A DNA stretch of 64,000 nt, taken from Cliona cf. orientalis (lineage: Eukaryota; Porifera; Demospongiae; Clionaida; Clionaidae). A program made the position numbers and the translations under genes. The notes under the pieces were generated by a model, which did no database searches, was not told the origin of the DNA, and saw nothing but the letters and a program-made list of their open reading frames with translations. Positions within the stretch are counted from its first letter, which is position 1. Every line of letters begins with the position of its first letter. The stretch is from assembly GCA_963930775.1 (NCBI GenBank), contig OZ005705.1, forward strand, positions 5,332,001 to 5,396,000, written 5' to 3'. This document shows, one piece after another, positions 1-31,733 of this stretch.

Positions 1-50
1 ACAATCAAAGGTCACGCCCAAACTCGTGGCTGTCAGGCCACGGCGTAGCA

Positions 51-7047
<6,997 letters not shown>

Positions 7048-7593
7048 CAAAGGATCGTTAAATTTTCATGTGACCATCCTGGCGTTTTTTTATAGCATTT
7101 CCTACATAATTATATACCAACTTCAACATTCAGTTTCAGTGGCTTATGTATCTCTTCCGATAATGATCAGACATTTTTTTTATTCTGACAGATATCAAAC
7201 TCATATTATGGGTAACTGTTTGTGATGTGGTTGCCAATAAAATTTAATGAGAAGGTGGGAATAGGGATGGGTATGAGGTTACACATTGTTGTGAGGAGTT
7301 ATGATTACTGTAACTGTGCAGGTACTTTTTTGGGAATCTGACACGCCTACTACCAGCTGCAGCACTCAATTTCAATAGCTTATCTCTTCGATTGTGATAG
7401 TGATGGTTAAACCATTAATAATAATTTTTTATAGGATCGACCTTCACCTACTTTTTTCTGTATGTGGATGAAGTGGGTAAAGGTCGTCGAGAGAAAACGG
7501 TCGACTGATGATTGAGGGGTGGGGCTAAGGTTACCTTTACATGTTGCGCTAAATAAACGCCCATATCGGTCGAACAAGCGCACACCTGTGAAG

Positions 7594-10500
7594 ATGACTT
7601 CCATTCAGGCTGGAGACGATCTACCGAGTGATAGTGACAGCGATGCAGAGTTGCAGTACTCCCCTGAGAAGGCAAATGGCCGCGGGCCACCTCCGTTCAG
7701 CCACTATCATCATTCTCCCGAGCGCCAGCCCGTCGTGTCCGCTTTAGGTGGAAGCAGTGGTGGCTCCCCCTTGAAAAAGGAGCCTTATCCTCCTCCAGAC
7801 TTTAAAGACGAGTAAATTGGATACTAGATTCTATATAATTTGCACACCTTTCGATTCGTACATGTACATGTATATAGTTACAGCAGCTCCAAAAAAATTC
7901 ATAATAGTAGCGTTTGCTGAGCATTTATACATGTACCTGTTTTTGCAGACCTTCTGAAGACTCGGTGACAGAGGAGGACTATCTCTTTGGAGTGGACAAG
8001 TTAGCTAAAAAGACGAAGAAGAAACGATGGATCTCTATCTATGTCATGTTTTTTGCTATTTTCCTAAGTGCCGTCAGTAAGTCAATGCATGCCCAATGAT
8101 GCTCAGGGGTCGATGTTGTTGAATTGTACATGTGCTGCATGTGTTGTTATTGTCATACCTCACCCCCATGCAGCTTTCTCTATAACTCTGTCATCAATAT
8201 GGCCTTACCTACTGGAGGTATGTACGTATGGTATCAAGGGTCTATAAGCCCTTGATGGTATGCATGCAGAGTCATAGTGCCCAGACACTTCGGCGCATGC
8301 AAGAAAAGAGTCTGGTGAAATACTGTGCTCTTTACATGTAATCAAGCCGGTCAGTAGCTTAATCAATTGTCCTACTGATCATTATGATTAAATTTGTGTA
8401 TGTATAATTATTAACCCTTGGCGCATGCACAGTAGGGTTAGATAATCATTCAGTCTGTCTGTCTGTTACCACGAAGTCTGCTGCCTACCTCGTTTGTATG
8501 TCAAAAACAATGGGTCGTAGGATAATTTTAAGGATTTTGTTATGTGACTCACTGAAAATGTTTTATTCATGAGTTCTTAGTAGCGTCACTGATTTTCTGG
8601 TCACTACCACCTTCCTTGCTCCCTGACACAGTACTGCATGCTGTATGTACAAGTATGACATTGGTGATACTGCTTCATATTATTATGCAATCGTGTGCAG
8701 TGTGCATTCTTGTGGTTACTCTAATTCATATGCATGCAATATTGATGTGCATGTGTGCAACTTGCAGCAGTAATATTGGACTTGCAATACTACTCAATAT
8801 GTTTATGCTGAGGGTTTTGCACTATAGTGCTTCATTATATATGCATGTGTCGCAGAAACAGACTGTGTTTTCTTGTCTTCCCATGCACCCAAACTATAGG
8901 TTGACTACAAGAATGCATCTGCTCGATTTCTTGGTTGGGTCGTGGCTGCATTCAGCTTTGGTCAACTCCTAGGATCGCCTTTCTTTGGCTTCTGGGCTGA
9001 CAAACGACCAGCGAGGGAGCCCCTCATTGTTGCCCTGTTGATTAATGTCATCTTCAGTGTGCTCTACTCTTACTGTGGGGCATTCCAGTCTGGAGTGGCT
9101 GGCTGGATCATGCTAGTCTCAAGAGCCATGGTTGGATTTGCTGCAGGTGAGTTGTTACTTATTAATCTCTGTGACCAATAAGTAGCTTCTGACTGTAGTT
9201 TGGTGGTCTCATGCACAAGCCCATCTAAACAATACAATGTAACCATAATTGCCCATTGTATGACTACAGGTCACATGATCTGTGGTCCTACTGCACCGAG
9301 GATTTCATCATTTCAGTTGATAATACCAATGACTTAAACGTTGCATGTAGTGACCATGCATATACATGTAACTCTCCTTTGACCCCCTTAGCCTCCCTCT
9401 ATTTTGTACATACAAAGACCTGGGGACAAGGCTTGATCCCCCCTAAGAGCCTGGATATGCGGCTGCTATGACTTATCTACCACAATGCAGTCATGCAGAT
9501 CTAGTGATCACCAGCCACATTCATGCATGTTACAGCCACTTAGTTTTTCAAGTTCCAAATTACCAAACTCTACAACATTATGCTAAAGTATCCACCTGTT
9601 GGCCTCGTTCCCAGCCCCATTCCCAGTTTCCAGTGTTGCATAATATGCTCCTATATTAGGAATGCTAAGAATGAGGTTAGCCACCTCAGCCACTGAGTTT
9701 TAGTCCATGTATAGATGACCATTATAGACAGGTTACACTGTATTTATCTAATTAGGATTATCTAATACTGCTATTGTGTACACTTATGGTGTACATACAT
9801 GTTTATACTCTGTTGTGTACATTTGTACAGGTACGGCAGCTGTGGTAAGGTCATATGTGTCTGAAGCCACCACAGAGAAGGAGAGAACTGGGGCACTGGC
9901 TGGGATCAGTTCATCTCAAGGTCTCGGCTTCATACTTGGACCTGGTTAGTTGATTTGGAGCTGTATTACATTACGTATTAATTTTGGTAATGGATAGTGT
10001 TCGATATCCATGCTAGCCTCGTCCCTAGGCTTCTCAATCTTTTCCACATCTGAAAGCTGAGAATAGGGCCTAGGAATGTTAATTACTATGGAAAAAGGTA
10101 ATAGTCTAATACAAAATCCTCTTTTTTTTGCAGCCCTTGGATTGGCGTTTGTTCCTCTTGGCAGTGAGGGTCTCAAAATCGGTGCTATCAGATTCAAATT
10201 CAACATGTACACTGGGCCTGGTTACCTGAGTGCTTTTCTCGGTGTGATAGTCATTATTTTGCTCATTTTTGTCTTTCGAGAGTCCAAGCTGACAAACGCA
10301 CGAAAACGAGAAAAGATGAAGAAAACTGTGGAATATGACGACAGTTCAGTACAGGGTAGCCAAAAAATAAAGCTATTATCTGGTGAGTCAAGTTGTATTA
10401 TGTAGCAGTGATGTAGTAGGAAGTTTTTGAGGGAAAAACGTTTGGATTTTATGAGATGAATTAAGCCAGATACCCTATCCTAAACTTTGCAGAAAATGGA

Positions 10501-12574
10501 ACATATCCACCATAACCATTCATTATTATTCCTCAATAAAAATTAATGTCCAGTGATATGGCTTTTGCTACATAATATTATGTACACGTACGACTAAGAA
10601 TTTTTTGTTACAGGTTCTCCTTGCTGTCAATCGCCAGCCTCTGAAAAACCCGCCAGTGCTTATTTGAGTGCCAGTACCAGCCTGAGTGCATCTTCACATA
10701 AGCCGTTTGACAAGCTGGCTTGTGTTGTTGCAATATTTCTCTTCTATGTTGCTCTCTTTGCGTTCTCAGTCTTTGAAACACTGGGCTCTCCACTCTCCAT
10801 GGATGAGTTCGCTTGGACAAAGAAACAAGCTGTGCTCTACAATAATCTCTGCTATGTAGGGTTGTCGGTTATTTCAATCCTCACCTATATCGTGGCCAAG
10901 TTCATTGCAAAGAAGTAAGCCTCTCTCTCCCTCTCCCTCTCTCTTTCCTCTCCCCCCTCTCTCTCTGATCCATTTTTTCCTTCCCTATGTGGTATGAGTA
11001 TGACTAGTGATATCTTTCCCAATCTCAGAGTTGATGAGAGAAACATTTTGATGGTGTCAATTTTCATTCTTGCCTTTGGATACTACGCCATGTTGCCAAT
11101 GACTGACGACCCACCAGAAGTTGCTCTATCCAGTAATATCCAAAACTTTATGCATACTATACTGACTAGCTATTCATTTCTTTTCCTGTCTATTCAGGTC
11201 TATTAGCTACCGATAGAACGAGTAATCATTCCGAGAGTTGGATACTTGAGGCACCAGCTAATGAGACGCTTGAAGCTATTGGCTGTCGCGATCCTCCCCA
11301 GACATGGTGCTCTGAAGTTGGTCGTATCTTTCTCTTTCAGTACATCCTAGCTCTGATCCTGCTGTCAGTTGGGTTTTCTGGAGCCAACCTTATGACCTTC
11401 ACAATCTACTCGAAGATAATTGGACCATTTCCACAAGTAATTAGCTAGATACTATAAATTTATCCGTTGGCATGTTACACTAGGATTATAGTAAACTTTC
11501 AATCCATCCGTGTGTCAAGTACCTCATTATATGTTATGCTGCCAGGGAAAGCTGTAAAAAGTGTAATGGCCATGATTCCAACTGAGCTCCACATGTCCAG
11601 GTTTCAACAATATCTGATGATTGCAGATAGCTATTCCTCTATAACTAAAGATTGATTTTGTTAGCAGTCATTGGTGATCATACCGTATAGCCGGAAACTT
11701 TCGAGGAATTTCACAATTTTACAGCCACCCACAAAAGTTTTCTCCACAAAATTTTAGGTATGCCACACCCCATTATGCGATCAGTTTACAGGGTTGCATA
11801 CAGGATTTTTTTTGGGGGGGGGGGGGGGGGGGGGGGGGAGGGGCGATCTCACAGACGACTTACGTATGTATATGTGCCGCTGCCATGCGTATATACTAGT
11901 AAATGAATCACATAATAATGCTGTGATAACAAACTTTTTCTTTTTGCTTGTGTATGTAATCATATTATTTGTGCTGTATATATTACATGTATATTATTAT
12001 GGAATTCTGGGGGGGGGGGGGGGGGGGGGGGGGAGATCCCAGTGCGCCCCCCCCCCCCTCTGTATGCAACCCTGGTTTACATTTCGCAAATATTTCAAGG
12101 GAGAAAACTTTCACGAATTTCACGATTTTACAGCCACCCACGAAAGTTTTCTCCTCGAAATTTTAGGTTTGCCACACCCAGTATGTGATCAGTTTACATT
12201 CCGCGAAAGTGTTCTCAGCGAAATGCTCCCTTCCTACCAATCCACGAAAGTTTTCTCCCTCGAAAGTTTTCCGCCATACGGTACGTAGTGGTCACCTCTT
12301 GCTCCCCTGAATTGAGGTTTATGATAATTACCTTTTTCTCTCTCCCCTGTCTTTGGTTGTGTAGGGCACCATGATGGGTGTCTTTACCAGCTCTGGCAGC
12401 TTGGCTCGAGGGATGGGTCCACTGCTCATCACTCTTCTCTACCAACACAAGGGACCTGAAATCACCTTTGCCACTGTTGTAGGACTCATAGGGTTTGCAA
12501 TCATCATCTTCCTGATCTTCTATCGAAGATTAGTCCCCTACAGACCTGGTCCTAGTTATAAACCTATCACTTAG
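7594..12574 (+). CDS. MFSD8: MFSD8/CLN7-like lysosomal MFS transporter, copy 2 (10 exons)
   Basis: Exons 7594-7811, 7949-8076, 8174-8217, 8900-9146, 9831-9944, 10134-10382, 10614-10914, 11029-11132, 11198-11436 and 12365-12574 join in frame to 617 aa. Exon borders and phases equal those of copy 1, 550 bp upstream. The N-tail ([17 protein letters not shown]) is the counterpart of MSSIQAEDSDSESE in copy 1. The membrane core and loop motif [12 protein letters not shown] are conserved. Exon 9 is clearly diverged from copies 1 and 3 ([18 protein letters not shown]), whereas exon 10 is near-identical to copy 3. A GTAAAGGTCGTC motif lies at 7477-7488, about 105 bp before the ATG. Expected to be a lysosomal membrane transporter or channel like CLN7; substrate is not evident from sequence. 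Confidence 0.9.
10921..10975 (+). repeat. CT-rich simple sequence in intron 7 of MFSD8 copy 2
   Basis: CTCTCTCCCTCTCC-type tract between the exon 7 donor and the exon 8 acceptor. Confidence 0.85.
11681..12283. mobile_element. ~600-bp TIR element with two long G-runs
   Basis: Ends TACCGTATAGCCGGAAACTT and, inverted, TACCGTATGGCGGAAAACTT. The internal 'CGAGGAATTTCACAATTTTA ... AAAGTTTTCTCC' block is repeated twice in direct orientation (11700-11790 and 12090-12180). Two G homopolymer runs of over 20 lie at about 11814-11838 and 12010-12033. A second family member is at 25671-25905. It sits in intron 9 of MFSD8 copy 2. Confidence 0.75.
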
Positions 12575-12973
12575 AGTGATAGATAAACTGTGTTTGTGCA
12601 TGGATTATAATAATAAGTGTTAATGAGTGTATACTGTTGCTGTGTATCTTTAATATTGATTGACTGATGAATGAGTAGTACAATAACTGTAACAGATTCT
12701 AGTCTATTTTGCATGACATTGTGTGATAATTTTGCTGGCTGGGCAAATGTGGTTAATCAGTACATGACATTGTGCTGTGGTCACCTGCAATGCAACGTTA
12801 ACGTTGGTGCAGCATTATTATTATGCATGATATTATACAATGTTATTACCCCTTGCATGTGCATACTGCATGGATGATCAGTTTATGCAAGAGCGTTAAA
12901 TTACGCTAGATATGGCTGCAGTGCAAATGCATGTCTAATAATTTTGTCAGAATCATTAGCAGTTGAACTCACT

Positions 12974-15818
12974 ATGGACTCACTTATGATTTACAGGTAA
13001 GATGATGCTAATCACTTAATAATTTAGCCAGAGCAAATCATTGATAGTGCTATTAAAATTCAGTATAGTAACTAAGTCGAAAGAGTATAGAGCTCTTGAT
13101 GAACCAGAAGAGATTAAAGATCTCAGACCCCATAAGCATGGTGATGGCCATGGTGAAGAGGACTGTGTACCTGATCATGAGGCAACCAACAGAAAGCGAT
13201 GGATCTCTATCTACGTATTATGTTTCCTGGTTTTTCTAATTTGCTCCAGTACGTAAGTTTAAGTAATAAAGTATACATGTAAGCTATAATGAAATCTGAG
13301 TTATATAGAACACTTGTAAGCTTATCAGAGGCCTAAAGTCACTTAGATCTGTGACTGACTATTTCAACTGACTGGTTGTACTAACTTACTCCAAAGCTCC
13401 CTTAACCAGCCCCTATTGGTTAATTTAACTTTTCACTGCAGTGTTCTCTATAACCATCGCATCAATATGGCCATACTTACTGAAGGTTTGCTACTGCAGT
13501 AATTATTATTCACACACTATGTGTTTGATTGATCCCTCTGCCTGTAACCAGACCATTAAATTTTATTGACACAGGTTGATAATAAGAATGCATCAGCTAA
13601 GTTTCTAGGTTGGATCATAGCTGCATTCAGCTTTGGTCAACTCGCAGGATCGCCTTTCTTTGGCTTCTGGGCCGACAAACGACCAGCGAGGGAGCCCCTC
13701 ATCGTTGCCCTGTTGATTAACGTCATCTTTAATGTTCTCTACTCTTACTGTGGAGCATTCCTGTCTGGAGTGGCTGGCTGGATCATGCTAGTCTCAAGAA
13801 CCATGGTTGGATTCACTGCAGGCAAGTGCTCATCCAATACATAGCTGCATGCTGCTACATTTGTCACCTATTAATTAACTGGGTTGACATCACATGACAG
13901 ATGAGTTCATAGAATGTGATCTATAGCTAGTATTGTACTAATAGTTATCAATCATACATTTCAGTCTGCCGGGGTCGGAATTGCTGTACATCATGCACAT
14001 GATCACTACACCACCTGTATTAAATGACATTGTGTGAATAATAATGATATAGCCAGCTACTCACATTATAGACCTATAGCAAATCCTTTGAAAATAAACC
14101 ACAGGCACGACAGCTGTGGTGAGAGCATATGTGTCTGAAGCCACCACAGAGAAGGAGAGAACTGGGGCACTGGCTGCATTCACTTCTGCTCAAGGTCTTG
14201 GATTTATCATGGGGCCTGGTTAGTCGTCAGATTACTGTGCTTGAAGCAATCATTGTATGCATGCCGGACCTATCTTCAGCTCTTGGTCTGATGTTTGTTC
14301 CTCTTGGAACTGAAGGGTGGAGTATTGAAGCTATCAAGTTCAGACTGAACATGTACACTGGACCAGGATATCTAAATGCTCTACTGGGTATTGTAGCCAT
14401 TATGTTACTGGTGTTTGTCTTTCGAGAATCAAAGCTCGTCCAATCAAAAGGATCTAGAAAAAATAATATTCCTATCAAGCTTAAGGTTGTTTCAGTTATG
14501 AAGGAGGTGAAACAGCTATCTGTTGGTGAGTATAGTCAAGGGCTTATAGATCCAAAGGAGTCTACAAGCCCTTGGTATAGTGTATTAATAGCTCTGATAG
14601 TATTCACACTGCCTTTGAATGTATGTTCTAGCTAATAGCTGTACCCTCAAGCTGATTGAGACAAAATTAATGGGTTAAACTTCAGTGACTTGTTACAGGT
14701 TGTCTTTGCTGTCCATTTGTGTCCAAACCTGTCAGTTTAACCAAAAAGATTGAATCACAGAGTTCACTACCGAAGAAACCCTTTGATAAGATAGCGGCTC
14801 TTGTTGTCATAATTATCTTTTTTGTCACAATGTTTGTACTCTCAACCTTTGAATCACTGGGAGTACCACTCTCTATGGATGAATTTGCTTGGACCAAGAA
14901 ACAAGCTGTACTTTATAACAATGTCATCTGGCTTGGATTATCAATCATTTCAATCCTTACCTACATTATTGTCAAGTTTATAGCAAAAAAGTAAGAATTT
15001 TAAATAGTTAGGTGATAAATTGTAGCTAAAAATGTCGCTATTTTTCAGGATTGATGAAAGAATGATTCTAATTATTGCTTTATTCATTATTGCCTTTGCA
15101 TACTTTGGTATGCTACCAATGACCGATGAGCTACCAAAAGTTGCTTCACCAGGTACTACTACTAGCTAGGTCTATCCATTAAATTTTAGGTGCATCTCTC
15201 TATTTTGATCAGTTCCCCTAACAAGTGATAGAACAAGGAATCATTCCGAGGGTTGGATACCTGAAGCAGCTGGTAACCAGACGCTTGAAGTCGTCGGCTG
15301 TCGTGATCCTCCGCAGACATGGTGCACTCAAGTTGGACGCATTTTTCTTCCTCAGTACATTGTAGCTCTGATCTTTTTTGCAGTGGGTTTTTCTGCAGCC
15401 AGTCTGGTCGACTTGACAATTTTCTCAAAGATACTAGGCCCATTCCCTCAGGTCTGTGCTATAGATAGTTATCCTTTTCATGTTTTCGAATGCTATGACT
15501 GTCCTACTTACTGATCTACCCTTTCTAGTCTCTACCACAGAAAAGATGTTCTTTTATGCATGTACTGATTCTGCATGACTAGCTATAATAATTCATTTTG
15601 ATATGCAGGGCACCATGATGGGTTTCCTCACCAGCTCTGGCAGCTTGGCTCGAGGGTTGGGTCCACTGCTCATCACTCTTCTCTACCAACACAAGGGACC
15701 TGCAATAGCCTTTGCTACCGTAGTTGGCGTTGTTGGTGTGACAATCATTGTCCTACTGTTATTCTATCGAAGATTAGTCCCCTACAGATCCGGTCCTAGT
15801 TATAAAGCTATCACTTAG
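12974..15818 (+). CDS. MFSD8: MFSD8/CLN7-like lysosomal MFS transporter, copy 3 (10 exons)
   Basis: Exons 12974-12996, 13064-13248, 13442-13485, 13575-13821, 14105-14218, 14280-14525, 14699-14990, 15049-15152, 15213-15451 and 15609-15818 join in frame to 567 aa. The short first exon (MDSLMIY) followed by exon 2 is inferred from a strong donor (AG/GTAAGA) and fitting phase; the N-tail differs from copies 1-2 and has a His-rich stretch (HKHGDGHGEED). Exons 3-10 match the other copies. Intron 4 has a GC donor (AG/GCAAGT at 13822). Intron 5 is only 61 bp. The gene is much more compact than copies 1-2 because its introns lack inserted elements. Likely lysosomal by family. Exon 1 is the least certain part. 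Confidence 0.86.
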
Positions 15819-16098
15819 AGTGATAGATAACGCTTATGTCTCCAGTGCATGGATCCTCTATTATTTGCTAACAATCTTACTTAGCTAGCTAATAGTGATA
15901 GCTAGCATGCATGATAAGTGTATACTGTTATTGTTATCCATCACTGAAATTGGCGTTATTGGTGTGACAATCATTGTCCTGCTAGCTACTCTTCTATTGT
16001 GGACTGGTACCTTACGTAGGAAATCTCAAAATTATGATTGATATTCTGATTAGAAATTGTTATTAAAATTTAATTTTTGGGTAGTTTTGCCCCCATGG

Positions 16099-16380
16099 AG
16101 ATCCGACCCCTAAAAGGAGGAGAGGGTCTAGTACACATTAAGCGCTTTTTTGGGTACACAGGGTGCAGCATGTCATGTGATCGTCATGACAAGGTATCGT
16201 TTTGGCATGGTAACGCATCAATGGCTCTCTAGCACAGCTGTAGTGCAGTATCACATGATAATAATAGCACATTGTATGAATCTGATTGGCGCATTGATAA
16301 TTAGCTATTCAGAAAAAAGGGCTTGATGTGTAGCTACCTATGTAGCTACCAAACCCTCTCCTTTTGGGGGTGGGGGATCT
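16099..16380. mobile_element. ~280-bp TIR element, convergent intergenic region
   Basis: Left end AGATCCGACCCCTAAAAGGA followed by GGAGAGGGT is mirrored by ACCCTCTCCTTTTGGGGG..GGATCT at the right end. No coding capacity. It lies between the 3' ends of MFSD8 copy 3 and the GEF-kinase gene; the stretch 15819-16098 holds nothing else I can identify. Confidence 0.65.
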
Positions 16381-16428
16381 GGGGACGAGACTAGACTTGA
16401 GTGGCAGTTATTGGTCACTGTATAATAT

Positions 16429-16652
16429 TATAGTTATTGATAGCTACGAGCTAGATCTTGTTACACCAATCCAGCATTATTTCTCTCAATGAAAATCATA
16501 TATAATGCCTACAGTTTCGACTGCTATACTGCAGTCTTCCTCAGTATAGCAGTCGAAACTGTAGGCATTATGATGAATTATTATTTTTCATTGAGAGAAA
16601 TAATGTTGGATTGGTGTAACAAGATCTAGCTCGTAGCTATCAATAATTATAC
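16429..16652. mobile_element. ~220-bp foldback element (arms ~100 bp)
   Basis: An almost perfect inverted repeat with a short centre near 16534 (CAGTCTTCCTCAGTATAG). The outer parts read TTGATAGCTACGAGCTAGAT and its complement. The right arm plus about 25 bp of flank (CTACCCAATCAAGAAGTTCT) recurs at 37618-37717, inside another element. Confidence 0.85.
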
Positions 16653-17188
16653 TACCCAATCAAGAAGTTCTCTGAAAAAAGCTATAATAATATTATTATA
16701 ATTATCTCTCTCTATAAAAAGTCATCAAAGTTTAATGTAGATTTCCTCAGCTGAATAATATTTTGGTTGGGGGATTTATTCAACCACGTCACTCTGGTTA
16801 CAAGTTTCTGAGCCTTTCATTCACTTCAGAGACATAAAGCTATAAGTATACAGGCATTACTGAACTGGGTAATTGTGGCTACATGCATTGCACATTGCAC
16901 TCTTATCTATCCTTATGCATGGTGCACTATAATTATAATGTCATGAAAATCTGAATCAGACTCAAGTTAGGCATTATTATTCCTGCTAATTATGACATGG
17001 TTTCTGATTGTGTAATCATAGCATGTTCAATGCATGCATGAGAATTAATATTGCCATGATATAGAAAAACTGCAGCCACAAAGCACTAGAAATAATAATA
17101 CTATTGAATCACAATAACAACGATAATTTATTATGAAGTGAACACAAATAAAATAGACACATTACTAACATACGTATAAAAACTATTG
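16653..17188. other. Intergenic and 3' flank of the GEF-kinase gene
   Basis: AT-rich DNA with no open frame or repeat pair that I can support. TTTATT at 17127-17132 reads AATAAA on the - strand, about 57 bp past the stop of the GEF-kinase gene, and is a candidate poly(A) signal. Confidence 0.5.
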
Positions 17189-30399
<13,211 letters not shown>

Positions 30400-31733
30400 T
30401 GTATCTGTCTCACCGCTATCCTTAGTCACACCTGGGCTGATTTCAGTGAAGTCTAATGTGTACGCCTGGTGGCTCATGCATGTTTAATTAGAGAGGGAGG
30501 GACCACCCCTAATTAAGCCTCTCAGTGGGGCGGAGTTGACTTATATAATTATTGCTTCTGTGTTTGCGGTTTTGCATGACTGTGAAAAGCGGCGAAATGG
30601 TAAGGATCGCATTTACGCGAATACATAGATCTATATAGCTTTGGTTGAGGCACTATACTACACGCGCTATTGACGACCTTTTACCACATGCACCTATGCA
30701 GATGAAGGACATGGTCATGGCACTAGTATTAAATATCACGAATGTCCATGCAGTATTTGTGGGGTGGGGGATACAATATTACTATAAACCACGGAACCCT
30801 TAAGATACTGGATCAAAGTATATAGTTAAATATGTAGGAGAATGAAACCGGCAAGCACATCAAGTTCACATACTGATGGGTACTAGTTAATCATTTCTTA
30901 AGAACTATTATAGCTAATCATTACTATTTATAGCAGTAGCTACACAACACAATGTTATGATTCAAACCCATGAGAATAAAAGTCATTGGACCACTTGAAA
31001 GACATGCTATGAGAGATAGACTGCTTTGTGGGGTTAATCATGAGATAGTAAAGATCTCATCTATAATTATGTGAATCAGGTTAATAGATGATGGAAGCTG
31101 CCGAGCAACACCTTGCTACCAACCACACAAGAACCATGCTCTAACGACCTTCAAACTCTATATAAATGACAGTGTATGAGTGCAAGTAGCTACGTATGAA
31201 AAGTCATGCAGGGCACTCCCGTGTCATAATTATCACAGGTGTGGAGCTTGAGGATAACACCTTGTAGCTGTATGCAAACCTTCAAGAAGCTGTAGCTACA
31301 TGTGCTATTCTTGCTGAAAGGAGATTATGTCATTGCCACAGGCAGCTAGCTAGCTAGCTATAATGCCAGAGCAAGGGCTACAATAATTAAGGGAAGGAAG
31401 TCACAAAAAGCTCACTCACTGTGTTGATGAGCACTCTAATAAGAACTGGTAAGTTCAAACAGTAGGAAGCTTAGCTATTATTTAATAGCTACCTATTGGA
31501 ATTAGACCAGGTGCATCTAGCTTCTTATCAGGAGATCAAAGAGAGCAAGGACCTACACTAGAGACATGCCTAATAATCAATGTAAGTGATGTGCAGTAAG
31601 CAAAAAATTAACTGAACTCGAATCTTGATCAAATAATATAAAATTTTACTCTATGCATACATATGACTGTCAGTCTGATTCAGAATGAAATATTGATGAC
31701 AATTAGTGTTATTTAATATCATGATGTGGTTAT
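30400..31733. other. Upstream region of the GEF-kinase gene / downstream of P450-1
   Basis: No gene seen. TTGACGACCTTTTACC (30670-30685), on the - strand GGTAAAAGGTCGTCAA, lies about 270 bp upstream of the GEF-kinase ATG. The remainder is AT-rich unique sequence with a TAGCTAGCTAGCTA run near 31346. The same stretch is repeated at 39100-40388. Confidence 0.6.
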
